A stretch of 64,000 nucleotides of DNA. Source: Tenodera sinensis. Taxonomy: Eukaryota; Arthropoda; Insecta; Mantodea; Mantidae. Of this stretch, positions 1 through 10,390 are shown piece after piece. Made by a program: the position numbers and the translations under genes. The stretch covers positions 143,912,721 through 143,976,720 of the forward strand of contig CM060964.1 of assembly GCA_030765045.1 (NCBI GenBank), read 5' to 3'. The notes beneath the pieces are model-generated. The model ran no database searches. It had not been told where the DNA came from and saw nothing but the letters and a program-made list of their open reading frames with translations. How positions within the stretch are numbered: the stretch's first letter is position 1; each line of letters starts with the position of its first letter.

Positions 1-65
1 GTTATGACGAATCTTCGTCCGGTTGTCCTTTACCCATGTATATTGACGGGCACCTTGCACACAAC

Positions 66-905
66 TTAAGAATAGCTCATAGGGTTCCCTGGCAGCTGAA
101 ATTCTTGGTGCACCTTCGCTGCTACCTTATTCCTGGCGGACCCAACTGCAACCTCCACCCGGCTTCCCCTGCTGACCCCAAGATGTCCACTGGGGCTCCG
201 GAGTGTTATCTCTTCTTGTCCAATTCGCAGGGCCCTGCTGCCGACGTCTACCGCCGCCACGTAACTTCTGAGGTAGCCCAGAGTCAGTATCACATCCTTA
301 ATCACACTCGCGACGAACAACCACAGACGACGCTCTGCAACAATGTCAACTCTAGCTAAGCCTCCTTCTCCACAGGCAAGGTGCCGCCACTATCTCATAT
401 AGTCGATCTAGTTTCCTCGTTAGCATGTCCACCACCATATCTGGTTGCATCATGCTCACGGCTGCCCCGTTGTCCACAATATTCAGCACCGCTTCCCCTG
501 TATCTTGCCATCCGCGACAATGTCCTCCTCGCTTCTTTTCATGGCACTCAGCGCCATCCGACAGGATGGCTTCGACGGTTCCTCCATCGCCCATGCCAAG
601 TCAGTTCTTACTCGTTTATCGCTTGCTCGTAGACTTTCCTGTTGACAGAACTTCACTACATGTGCTAGTTGGTTACATCCCCAACACATTTCATTGAGGG
701 ATGCTTGCAGACGTCCCCGAACTGGTTCGTTGTCTCCGTCGCATCGTATACCTCTTTTCCTCGGGACGGGCGTAACTGTTACTTCGGATACTAGGCCCTC
801 CCTCCACAGGTCCACATTATTCCGTCCTCCCTGGCATCCAGGTTCTTGATGCTGCCTTTAACTCTGCCTTCCAGGCGCCTTAGCAACGTCTTAACGTTTC
901 CCGAC
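66..905 (-). pseudogene. Ty3/Gypsy-like gag C-terminal part and aspartic protease, degraded
   Basis: Minus-strand gag-pol remnant spread over three frames. At 645-686 there is a C-x2-C-x4-H-x4-C zinc knuckle (CWGCNQLAHVVKFC), the nucleic-acid-binding motif of retroelement Gag. Downstream in reading order, about 448-489, lies a protease-like active site (VDNGAAVS; the usual triad is D-T/S-G, so the middle residue is changed). Around 200-300 the frame reads LGYLRSYVAAVDVGSRALRI, resembling the second half of a retropepsin (family form IxGxDFLxxxxAxxD). The order knuckle, protease fits a gag-pol polyprotein. RT and integrase would lie beyond base 1, outside the window. Frameshifts make it a pseudogene. 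The gag frame runs into the R1-like LINE insertion at 905 and resumes at 4366. Confidence 0.7.
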
Positions 906-918
906 GTCCTCCACGACA

Positions 919-1033
919 AAATAAAATAAAAATAAAATAAAATAAAATAAAATAAAATAAAATAAAATAAAATAAAATAAAATAAAATAAAATAAAATAA
1001 AATAAAATAAAATAAAATAAAATAAAATAAAAT
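919..1033. repeat. (AAAAT)n, 3' tail of the R1-like LINE
   Basis: About 23 copies of AAAAT on the plus strand, (TTTTA)n in the sense of the minus-strand LINE. It starts exactly at the 13-bp target duplication and is preceded in the element by a CCCCGG...CCGGGG hairpin (1043-1072), so it is the element's tail and not an unrelated microsatellite. Confidence 0.85.
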
Positions 1034-1432
1034 CTGAATATTATACCCCGGCACCTTGACAACTATACCGGGGCATTTATTCAAATTTTCTATTTATTTA
1101 ACCAAAATTATTAATATACAATCATCATTATAATATATGTTTCAGAATTTCTAACTACAAAACAAAAGAAAACTACAACAAAAACATAAAATTTCCTAAA
1201 GTTACTGGTTTCCAGCAAATCTAATTCTACTAACAAGAAAATAACTAAGACATCTACACTATTCTAAAAAAGAAAACATTAATTTAAATAAACCTAAAAA
1301 CTTCCAGCTATCTTATAACTCTATGCCACTGGTTTCCAGCGACTGGATAACTGGTTAAAAAAACAAAATACCAATACTGGTAACCAGCACTATATATTAA
1401 AAATTTATTTACATTTGTATAAATAAGTTCAT

Positions 1433-4267
1433 TTACATCTTCCCCTGGCTGGACTCCTCCTCCTGCAACAGTGCTACGTTTCCTCTTCTCTGCCTGTCTC
1501 GTAATCTAGAAGATCTTCTTATCTCATCTATTTCAATTTGTTCATTTTCAATCCATTCTACCTCGATGTTTTCAGTTTCCCAAGCTTTTTTACTAACATA
1601 ATTGGTTAAAAACTGTAGTTTTTCAATTAAATTTGGATTTCTAATTATATCATTTATATAATATCCTCCTAATTGATGCCTTTCTTCTACATTCATAGTT
1701 TCATACCTTTCGCATTCAAAGATCGCATGCTCCGGGTTATCTTGTACTTGACAGATATTACATATATCAGAATTCGTTTTTTTTATTTTTTTCCAATATG
1801 TTTTATATGGTCCATGTCCAGTTATATAATGAATGAATCCTTTTGTTGGTTGAATGAAATTTAATTTTAATCTTTCTCTAATATTCTGGAAAAATCCATA
1901 AACTCTTCTACCTACAGCACATTCCGACCATTCATTTTGCCATTTATTTTTCAAAGCATTTTTTACTTCCCAAATTTTATCTGTTCTTACACCACTAATT
2001 TTATAAACTTTTTCTAAATTTCCTTTCTTTAGCCAGAATTTTGCTCCCTTTAATTTTACCAATAGATCAATGGGCCATATTGCTGTAGAGACTAACAGTG
2101 CCATTGTGGGTGTTGTATTTACTGCTCCTGTTAGCCTTAATAAGATCTTTCTTTGGGTTCTTCTTAGCAGCATTTTAATTTGCACATTATCCATTCTTTC
2201 CGCCCAAACTGCTGCAGCATAAGTAATAATTGAGGCAAAGATTGTATTGTGATAAATTTGTATGGTCTGTAAGGGAAGTACAAAATTTAATTTTGTAATT
2301 CTTGCCAATTTTAACATTATTTTCTCAGATTTCTGCCTAATATAATCTGTATGTTTTCTGAAATTAAATTTTTCATCCAACATTATCCCCAAATATCTTA
2401 CTTCTTTTACTCTTCGAATATTTTGATTATTAATTTTTATTGTTGGATCCCTTTTTAAGTTTCCTTTTAAGAGCAAATAATTTGATTTATTTGGTGCAAT
2501 TTTTAATTTGGTTATTTCACACCAATTTGATAATTTTGCAGTAACTTCCTTCGCTTTAATTTCCAATTCCCTTCTGCTTTGCCCATCCACCATTATCACA
2601 ATATCATCAGCATACGCAATTATATCTAAAACATTTCCATCATTTTCCAATTGTTCCAAGAGACTTTCTGACAAAATATCCCAAAAAAGGGGCCCCAAAA
2701 TAGAACCCTGAGGACAGCCTTTAGTAATTTGCTTCCTAATGTCGTAATTTGAGCCTCCAATGTATGCTTCTCTATTTAAACAATAATCTTTTAATAAATT
2801 ATATATGGTACCTGGATATTCCTTCTCTCTTAAGATGCCAAAAAAATACGGCCACCATAAATTATCAAAAGCACCAGATATATCCACAGATATTCCAATT
2901 ACATAATTTTTTGAGCTTTTTAACACAATATCTTGTACTTTTAAAATAGCATCCTCAGTTGAATATCCTTTCCTGAATCCAAATTGTTTCATATTCATCC
3001 CTATCATTATTCTAAATTCCATCATCCTTTTATAAATTAATTGTTCAAATATTTTGCCTAAAGAATTTAACAAGCATACTGGTCTAAAAGACTTTGGTTG
3101 TGTTCTATCTTTATCTGCTCCTTTACTTAAGATCACAACTTTGGCTTCCTTCCAAATATTTGGAAATCTTCCTCTTACTAAACAGTCATTAAATAAAAAA
3201 TACAAAAATAAAATTATTTCTTCCCGTAGCTTATATAAGACTTCATTTATAATACCATCTGGACCAGGTGCCTTTTTCTTTTTCAATTTTTCAAGAATTA
3301 ATTTTATTTCCATCAAATCAAATGGATAAACAACACTTCCTTTATACCGCGAATTCATCTGATTTCTTCTTGCCACATGAATATCATTATCCTCTTCCTG
3401 ATTATCATCTGGCAGTAACGTATGTAACAATAATTTTACCGATTCTTCCCCACTTTCTGTCATTTGTCCATTTCCTTTATCTAAAGTTGTTAATATTTCC
3501 GGTTTCTTAATTTTATCCATGATGATTTTATATGGTTGTCCCCAAATATCCGTTTTTAAGTTTTGCTCAACAAATTTCTCCCAGTATTGTTTTCTTGTAT
3601 CTTCTAATAATAATTTATATTTATTTTTGGCTTCCCTATATTTCCTCAAATTTTCTTCTCTTTCCATATATATGTTCGATTTTTGATAAATTCTTCTCAA
3701 TTTCCTGGTTATTGACCTTTGCTTCTGTAACTTATTTGTCCAGATTTTCTCTTTAGTATTAAAAATCTTTAATTTCGGAACAGATCTTGATACCGCTAGA
3801 TTAATAGCTTCTGTTAGGTTTCTTGCATCAAAATCAACTGATAATCCCGTATATTGTAATTCTAATTTTTTAAATTCTTGCCTCATTTGTTCCCAATTTG
3901 CCCTTTTAAAATTATATCTTATTTCTACATCTTCTTGAAGTATCTTCTTCTCCAGCAGAAAGTCAAAATAAATCAAATTATGATCACTTGTTGTTTGACC
4001 TTGTGTGACCCTCCAATTAATGATTTTTTTCTCCGCATTGCTAGAAGCTAAAGTAATATCTATATTTTCCTCCGCCCCTGCTCTATTTTGAAATGTTGGA
4101 GGATTTCCAGATTTATTCATTACATATAAATTCAATTCCGAAATAATTTCTTCCAATTTCTCTCCTCTTTCGTCGGGATTTTTACTATACCACCATGTAG
4201 ACTTTGCATTGCAATCGCAAACATGTATAATTTCTTTATCTCTAAATTTATTTTGAATATTTTGCAA
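1433..4267 (-). CDS. R1-like LINE ORF2: endonuclease (partial)-reverse transcriptase-CCHC
   Basis: A 944-codon frame of a LINE polyprotein that nicks chromosomal DNA and copies the element RNA at the nick. The apurinic-type endonuclease C-terminal part is at residues 15-100: CDCNAKSTWW (family GDFNAKS, Gly changed to Cys), NIDITLAS and the catalytic SDHN at 94-97. RT motifs follow: APGPDG (333-338), FRPVCLL, DISGAFDN (462-469), GCPQGSILGP (517-526) and the catalytic YADD (552-555). A C-x2-C-x7-H-x4-C zinc motif is at 836-852. The wording DISGAFDNxWWP and the lack of an RNase H domain suggest the R1 group. The first Met is not a true start: endonuclease sequence continues upstream to about 4340 in another frame, shifted at a T7 run near 4275. 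The 5' end and ORF1 are missing, so it cannot be autonomous. Confidence 0.88.
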   Translation of the reverse strand: MQNIQNKFRDKEIIHVCDCNAKSTWWYSKNPDERGEKLEEIISELNLYVMNKSGNPPTFQNRAGAEENIDITLASSNAEKKIINWRVTQGQTTSDHNLIYFDFLLEKKILQEDVEIRYNFKRANWEQMRQEFKKLELQYTGLSVDFDARNLTEAINLAVSRSVPKLKIFNTKEKIWTNKLQKQRSITRKLRRIYQKSNIYMEREENLRKYREAKNKYKLLLEDTRKQYWEKFVEQNLKTDIWGQPYKIIMDKIKKPEILTTLDKGNGQMTESGEESVKLLLHTLLPDDNQEEDNDIHVARRNQMNSRYKGSVVYPFDLMEIKLILEKLKKKKAPGPDGIINEVLYKLREEIILFLYFLFNDCLVRGRFPNIWKEAKVVILSKGADKDRTQPKSFRPVCLLNSLGKIFEQLIYKRMMEFRIMIGMNMKQFGFRKGYSTEDAILKVQDIVLKSSKNYVIGISVDISGAFDNLWWPYFFGILREKEYPGTIYNLLKDYCLNREAYIGGSNYDIRKQITKGCPQGSILGPLFWDILSESLLEQLENDGNVLDIIAYADDIVIMVDGQSRRELEIKAKEVTAKLSNWCEITKLKIAPNKSNYLLLKGNLKRDPTIKINNQNIRRVKEVRYLGIMLDEKFNFRKHTDYIRQKSEKIMLKLARITKLNFVLPLQTIQIYHNTIFASIITYAAAVWAERMDNVQIKMLLRRTQRKILLRLTGAVNTTPTMALLVSTAIWPIDLLVKLKGAKFWLKKGNLEKVYKISGVRTDKIWEVKNALKNKWQNEWSECAVGRRVYGFFQNIRERLKLNFIQPTKGFIHYITGHGPYKTYWKKIKKTNSDICNICQVQDNPEHAIFECERYETMNVEERHQLGGYYINDIIRNPNLIEKLQFLTNYVSKKAWETENIEVEWIENEQIEIDEIRRSSRLRDRQRRGNVALLQEEESSQGKM

Positions 4268-4365
4268 TTTATTTAAAAAAGGTTCAATGTCCCAACTATA
4301 TTGAAAATAATAGTTTGCTAATATAAAACTACCTTGCCTGCTTATAATTTCATGTCCTCCACGAC

Positions 4366-4551
4366 ATCAACGCGATGGCAGAAGTTTTCACCGTTCCGCC
4401 GAGTTCTTTCTTGCCTTCCTTCACGCCAACCAGTTGCCTATCAATCTTCGCCATTAGCTCCATCTTGTCTCGGACATCTCTGCTTTTTTCTTTTCCATAC
4501 CGGATTGATTTCGGTTTATATATTTTTCATCATCTCCATGGTGGCGTTTAA
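4366..4551 (-). pseudogene. Ty3/Gypsy-like gag N-terminal part, upstream of the LINE insertion
   Basis: Minus-strand coding remnant between the primer-binding site and the LINE insertion. One frame reads RDKMELMAKIDRQLVGVKEG, a charged, probably coiled-coil segment such as is common at the N-terminus of short Gag proteins. If the LINE and one copy of its 13-bp target duplication are removed, this frame continues directly into the frame that carries SWRTSGNVKTLLRRLEG at about 840-905. That shows the two pieces were one gene. An ATG in fair context at about 4540 opens a different frame that stops quickly, so at least one frameshift has occurred. Confidence 0.6.
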
Positions 4552-4569
4552 GTCGCACTCCTGACACCA
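4552..4569 (-). promoter_or_regulatory. primer-binding site, tRNA-Leu type
   Basis: Read on the minus strand this is TGGTGTCAGGAGTGCGAC. The first bases complement the 3' end of a tRNA including its CCA, and TGGTGTCAGRAGTG is the form complementary to animal tRNA-Leu. It lies one base inside the predicted end of the LTR, where reverse transcription of an LTR retrotransposon is primed. A second, similar string (minus TGGTGCCCGGAGTGGG, 4640-4655) lies inside the LTR and may be a duplicated LTR/primer-site junction. Confidence 0.65.
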
Positions 4570-4570
4570 A

Positions 4571-5268
4571 TGTCACGAAATGACAACGTGACGAATTCCA
4601 TTTTCAGCACCAATCTGAAAAAAAGACTATGTCATAATTCCCACTCCGGGCACCAGTGTGATAAAATAGCACTTTTCAATTACAGTTTCTGTCACTTTAT
4701 TTTGTCTTATAAAAGGAATCATTAAAAAGCACAGTCGTCTTCTATCGCTTTTAATACAATCTACAATTCGACGTTATCTTGCAACTCACGGCTGTTCTGT
4801 TTTACCGCAACCTTGACACACACTTCACGGTCTTTCAGTTCTGCTCTGTCTGTTTCAAAAACTGCTGACTTAGACGGTCACACTCACTAAAACTGCTTCA
4901 CTCAAGACTTCCAACGTGACGATTAAATGTCCCAAAACTGTCCCAGATGGCACACACTCACACTTCTCTCATGGCGACTATAGACTAAAAGCTGTTTCGT
5001 TCAACCCTCACGACTCAATCACAACTCACTTCCCTCGCCGTTGCACTCACTTATTTAGACGACAATGACGTAGCACGGACTTTTCTCGAAATCCTTATTT
5101 TCTCGACTCTTCTCATGCACAAGCTGGGAGCCGGAAGCCTCATGAATAAGCTAGAAAGGCTTTGTTCTGCCGTGTTCACTGTCGTCGGTCACGTATTTAC
5201 AAGCAGTGGTGTGAGGTAGCTTGACCTTGATCCTCTTTGGTGTGCTACCTCTGCCGGCCGGCGTCACA
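4571..5268 (-). repeat. 5' LTR of the Ty3/Gypsy-like element (about 698 bp)
   Basis: The plus-strand sequence begins TGTCACGAAATGAC and ends GGCGTCACA, so on the minus strand the LTR runs TGTGACGCC...CGTGACA, with the usual TG...CA termini. It abuts the tRNA-Leu primer site on the inner side. The partner LTR is outside the window, so the length and the target duplication cannot be confirmed by pairing. A second LTR-like start (TGTGATAAAATAG at 4657) follows an alternative primer-site-like string, so the inner boundary could be about 85 bp further in. Confidence 0.55.
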
Positions 5269-8060
5269 TTATCCTATAAGTAGCAGTTTCCTTGCATTTG
5301 CAGTTGGGAATGAACTGACGGAATACCTCAGTGCAAGTCATTGCAAAAGATGCGATAAGACTTTTCTATTTTCACTTGCATTTTTTCTATGTATTCCTCC
5401 ATAGCCGCTAGTTTGTCGTGAAAATTACGCTCCTTGATTGCGTTTTGCAGCACTTGTGTTCAAGGTTAGGGCTCGGCAGCTAATTTCTCCAGTGTACTAA
5501 ATCTTGCGCTTAGTACTTCTTCATTGGAATTTGGTAGTAATCTCTACTACAGATAGTAAATGTAAGATTAACATTCCTGTACATTTATTCACTGCGGTTT
5601 TTATAGTGAAAGCTCAAAGCCACTAGTCGACATTATAAAAAGAAGTTATACATTGTACATCTCCCAGTCATGTCGGTCATGAATTTTATTACTGAAATGG
5701 AAATAAATCGTCTCTTTAGTATGCAAACTACAATTTTACTCCTTGCTACTCAGTTACCTGCAAAGACAACAACATTTAGTCACAACATTGTCTTTATATT
5801 GTTTTCCTAGGAGAAACACAGGTCTCTGTTTATTAACTTGCCATTTTGATATTATACTGTGGTGTTACTGACCGTAAAAATCAACGAAACTATAATATAC
5901 ATACATAAAATACACTAATTTAACCGGAACATATAGCACAGCATTCTTATTTATTTAGAAGTAAACAGGTTCTCAAAAAAGGAGGTGTCTGATGAAAAGG
6001 AAGGTCACCAAATCCATTACTGAAACGGTAAACGTTGTGTACAGCAAGTTTTAACCTTGAGAGACTCGAAGGAATGTGGTAAAATAGCACCCTAGATGTC
6101 TAGTGTGGATGATAGTCACTTCCGGAAAACACCGCAATGTGGAACTGCATAGCACAAAGCGCTAAAATAGTTTGCAGCTATTGAGAAACAGCAGTTAGAC
6201 TAAGTAATGGAAATAGGACTGTGCAGTGCGTTTGGGTCGAAACAGCCGTTTGGGACAATTCCTACATTGCGCCTGGGCCTACCATAGTCAAACTTTACAT
6301 ACCCTTTCGGCATCTTACAGCAACATTTTGCCTCTCATTTCGTGCAGACTTGGGACTGCCAGGAGGAAGAATTCTCCTGGAATGGTTAAAATATTACTAT
6401 ATTTAGCTTAAGGATTTTAAGATGACTTCCATCATTCCGTCAACAGTCTTCTTATGCTTCAGCTTGGTACCCAAAGTTTTTAAATACTGTAATAGGGGCA
6501 GTTTTCCATCTCTAAATGCTTCATAGTTTTCTATTAGTTGAATATATTTGCTTCTCATTATTACATGGTAGCTGCGGAAAAGTATTTTTAATTGAATTAA
6601 CTTTGAGTTTTGTTTCATGTTGCACTGACAGAATATTTACCAGTGTATATGTTTGGATGCGGGCGGGCTGTGAAACCGTTCACTGAAATGTTTGTGGAAA
6701 TATTCTGGAACATGGTAGTAAGATGATTTTCGCAAGATTCGCCTGCCCACGTGTCTGGAGGAAATATTGAATCTTCAGCATTGTCAACCTCGTCATATCC
6801 AATCGACTCCTATCCCAAACGCGCTATGTTTGTTTTCAGATAGAAAGAACTAGAACGTCCCAAACGTGATACAGCCCAATAGGAGCCAAATAAAGATCAT
6901 TTATGTTCTGTAAAATTTCGTAACATTCTTACTTTTCCGTCTTCACTCTGTCAGGTGTCAAATTGTTCACTGTTTCCGATTAAGTAAGAATTTATTTGTG
7001 TTGAGTATGTAATGTGCATTTATTAGTTCATATTTAGCAGAATGCTAAAGAAAATATGAATACAAAACTACAGACTGTAGCAGCTAAACACTTGGATGCA
7101 AAGTGTAGGAGCACACAAATGTGCAGTGTGTTGCAGTAAAAATTTCAGCCAATATTACAAATTTCAACACAAGAACAAAATGAGGGTAAGTTCAGGTGAC
7201 TTGCGCACACCACTTTTACAGTTTAAAAAAAAAAAGGGTGGGGGAGAACCTTCACTTTGCCAATACCAATATTTCACCTGTAAATGTGCGCAAAGAACAC
7301 AAAACTGCCAATTAACGTCACACCACTGTCAATAATCAATTAGAGAAAATGTTAAAACTATTCTCTTGAGGTTATTGAACAGTGGCGTGACGTTAAAGTA
7401 TACCAAACATTCCACTCGTTATTGTGGCCAAAGAAACGACTGGTTGTAGTTTTTGCCTCTCATTGTGACACAACATGAACACCGGTGATGAATACTGTGG
7501 GATGTTTGAGTTAGAGAAACGTTTACTTTATGCGTAGTACTTTACTAAATCTCATTGATGGAAAGTGAAGTGTAATATAAAAATTAATTACCATCTTAAA
7601 ACTCACATGAAGTCAGAAATTGAGCGTGATGTGTCACATAAAAGTCTGACGCAACTTTATAGAACGAATAATAATATAAAATCTGTTGCTTTATCGAATG
7701 TGTATTATTTAGGACTGTACAAGACCAAGATATTTGGCTAACAACTGTGGATAACAACCTATATCAGTGCTCTGCTTTGATTCTCCTTGCAGGTTTGTTT
7801 TATTAATGTTCCCTCTGTCGCTATACTTCTCGTTTTCCACCATCCCTAACACTGGAATCGTGAGTCATTGTTTGGGATTACCTGGATCTTCCATGTTAAG
7901 TTCTCTTCACTCGCAGTCATGTCAAAGGGCTCACCTTCAGAAAACTTTGAGCCTTGTCCATGCTAAGAACTAGGTACAGAGCTGCTGACATTGCTTTGAC
8001 CCCTCTTTCTTCGTGTATAGTCGTCGTCGCTTTGTTTTGTTTGAAGACATGAATAATTTA
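5269..8060. other. AT-rich interval without recognisable gene
   Basis: Only short open frames are present. The 71-codon minus frame at 6403-6618 is the longest that reads like protein, but I recognise no motif in it. There is an A-rich run at 7208-7221. No clear transposon termini were seen. Confidence 0.5.
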
Positions 8061-8335
8061 AATATGTCTCATCCCCCAGTACTCCCCACACACTACGGAG
8101 CCTATCAAGGGGTAATCCCACTGGGATAGCACGGCTCCACAGTTGATATAGCGGGCTTGGTGTCCCACTCACCCTGGAGCTCGGTGTAATACCCGGTCCG
8201 GGCCTATTGACTAGGGGTACGTCAGCCCCTAGCCTCCCCTTTATGTGAAGCAGAAACCAAAGCGGTATATCAGAAATAAGCGCCCTCCTCGAATTCACAA
8301 AGTTACTGGACCGGGCTCAGATATGCATCCCTCAA
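8061..8335 (+). repeat. LINE 5'-leader copy (family C type)
   Basis: 8074-8240 matches 55205-55370 in the same orientation, sharing blocks such as ACGGAGCC, CACTGGGAT, CTCACC and TTGACTAGG. At the second site this sequence immediately precedes a LINE ORF1, so I read it as a 5' untranslated leader. No ORF1 follows here; a tandem repeat does. Confidence 0.55.
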
Positions 8336-8770
8336 CCAACCAGGATAACCCTTTCCAGCGACAAGGGTCTCCACGCACGTGCTACACGTGGGTGGGCTTT
8401 TGACTGACTCCGTCACCAGGAAGAGAAGCCCATAGCGAGGAAGTCAGTCGGCTCGGGACCCCCGGAGCTGCAAACCCGTGCCAACCAGGATAACCCTTTC
8501 CAGCGACAAGGGTCTCCACGCACGTCCTACACGTGGGTGGGCTTTTGACTGACTCCGTCACCAGGAAGAGAAGCCCATAGCGAGGAAGTCAGTCGGCTCG
8601 GGACCCCCGGAGCTGCAAACCCGTGCCAACCAGGATAACCCTTTCCAGCGACAAGGGTCTCCACGCACGTCCTACACGTGGGTGGGCTTTTGACTGACTC
8701 CGTCACCAGGAAGAGAAGCCCATAGCGAGGAAGTCAGTCGGCTCGGGACCCCCGGAGCTGCAAACCCGTG
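8336..8770. repeat. three tandem copies of a 145-bp unit
   Basis: Units start at 8336, 8481 and 8626 (each CCAACCAGGATAACC...) and a partial fourth start is at 8771. They are nearly identical: the first has ACGTGCTACACG where the other two have ACGTCCTACACG. The units are GC-rich, unlike their surroundings. Directly following a LINE 5' leader, they could be 5' UTR promoter repeats of a LINE or a small satellite. Confidence 0.9.
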
Positions 8771-9780
8771 CCAACCGTAGTAGGCCTCTGGGTGATCTGC
8801 TGTGTCCGAAAAGCAGTTGCCAGTATCCTTGTCAGATAGTCCTTATAAGCTTGAACTGGTAACCATACCGCGGCGGTTGATGTGGGTTTTGTGTTTTTCC
8901 ATTTTTAATGGGCCAGATTTCAAGAGACCGGCGTTTAACAATTTGGTTCACTGGGTGACATGGCTACCTCTATTGGCAAATTATCTTCTCTACGCCGTGT
9001 GAGCTTATTTACTGGAACATACATTCTATACAGCTCTGTTTGGATGTAACAAACTAGAATGAGATAGACATAGTCTAGACGTTGACCATTGCACAACGAA
9101 GAAAAGAGGCATTTTAATATATTTTTAGGAATACGTAACTGCAAGATATTTAAACTCATCTTATTTTAAACAGCAGTGGCCATACAGTAATGCCATCACC
9201 TAAATGGAAATACTAGGTGGTTGTTTCTACTGCCATCCCTCACAGGGAGACTTGGAGGGGAAAAAAGAGGTTATAGGGAAGCGTGCAGTATACCTGCTTA
9301 CTTGCCCAGGCATGGGAAGAATCCGTCAGTTTAGGACGGGCATGTTATTTTCTGATGTGTAGTGTCATTTTTCTTCTCGCTCAATCCAGTTTCACGCATC
9401 AGGGTAGTTGGAGTTTACGGTGACAAAGAAGCGACATTTCTGGACGGTAGGCAAGCCAGAGGGATGTTATGAGCCTCGTATCCTCTGCAGTGTCAACCTT
9501 GATGCAGTCTGGAACCTGAAGCTGAATTAAATGTATTTTAAAATTGCAATTCCTAACCCATCGCTTGCTGCTTGAAAATTTCCGTTTTCCACAAAGGCAT
9601 ATGAAAAGAGAGCTAACAAAACAAATTATATATGCAGCATATTGTGCAGTTCGTGGATAAAACGATAGGAGAAGTAGATAAATATTCTTTGATTATATCC
9701 AAGAGAAGTGCAGCATGCCTTTACTTTGATTTTGATGTTCGATTGTTTCATATAGATATTAATTTCTTGGCCATATTTAA
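8771..9780. other. no recognisable gene
   Basis: Scattered short frames only. No repeat match to the rest of the window and no terminal inverted repeats were seen. Confidence 0.4.
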
Positions 9781-9919
9781 GCGAGTGAGTGAGCGAGCGA
9801 ACGAGTGAGTGAGTGATTGAGTGAGCGAGCCAGTGAGTGAGTGAGTGAGTGAGTGAGTGAGTGAGTGAGTGAGTGAGTGAGTGAGTGAGTGAGTGAGTGA
9901 GTGAGTGTGTGTGTGTGTG
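9781..9919. repeat. (GTGA)n tract, tail of a minus-strand family-A LINE
   Basis: About 34 copies of GTGA with a few GCGA/ACGA variants, then a short GT run. It abuts the conserved family-A 3' end on the minus strand, matching the (CTCA)n tail of the complete copy at 21206-21223. Confidence 0.85.
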
Positions 9920-9923
9920 AATA

Positions 9924-10390
9924 GTGTTTAAGGGCTCATTGACAGCTTGGCCATTTGGGCCCCAAGTCATAAAATTAAAGGGTCAACTCCTAAGTTGAGA
10001 AGCTCCACCGCTAAAAGGTTTAAAAAGTGGAAGTTAAAAACAGCTTAAAAAACTGATCAGTTAAAAGGCAAGTGGTTAAAACAGTCTAAAAGACCATAAA
10101 ATTCTAAAACGCTCCGATATAAGATACAAGTTGCATTTGCTTGGCGAACCCAATTTCGGCGACAAACAGCAGCACCTTATCTACAAGCATGGGGTCATCG
10201 CCAAGAATTGACCACACTGTATTATCCAGGCCAAAAACTGGTGCTCACGAGCATATCACGGACAATCAAGCAGAACATGCTACACAGGAACCCGTACGCC
10301 GCACGTGGGACACACATGAGTGGCGAGAGTGTGACCTATCCTCAGGCGGGTTAAGATGACTTCTGCCCATCTGGAATCCCTACTGAGTTT
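9924..10390 (-). mobile_element. family-A LINE, 5'-truncated (RNase H end and 3' UTR)
   Basis: Starts with the reverse complement of the family 3' end (plus GTTTAAGGGCTC...TTTGGGCCCCAAGTC), followed by the TTAAAA-rich 3' UTR. Near 10140-10390 the minus strand encodes the end of ORF2, including GDDPMLVDKVLLFVAEIGF; the complete copy has GDDPVAVDSVLGFVGSIDF at the same place. Similarity is lost near 10390. Confidence 0.75.

Larger units (their letters stand above)
919..4353 (-). mobile_element. R1-like LINE, 5'-truncated, inserted in the LTR element's gag
   Basis: A non-LTR retrotransposon bounded by a perfect 13-bp duplication, GTCCTCCACGACA, at 906-918 and 4354-4366. It is cut off inside the endonuclease domain at its 5' end (4353), lacks ORF1, and has a 3' UTR of about 500 bp ending in a (TTTTA)n tail (plus strand (AAAAT)n). 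The host Gag frame continues across the two flanks, so this LINE is younger than the LTR element. The long open frame suggests it is relatively recent. Confidence 0.9.

Noticed and set aside
6403..6618. A small conserved protein on the minus strand
   Set aside because: Readable composition but no recognised family, no neighbours and no start context.
8336..8770. CRISPR-like or phage array
   Set aside because: Direct 145-bp units without spacers in an arthropod genome; a tandem repeat.
9626..9970. Thr-His-Ser-Leu repeat protein
   Set aside because: Translation of the (GTGA)n LINE tail on the opposite strand.
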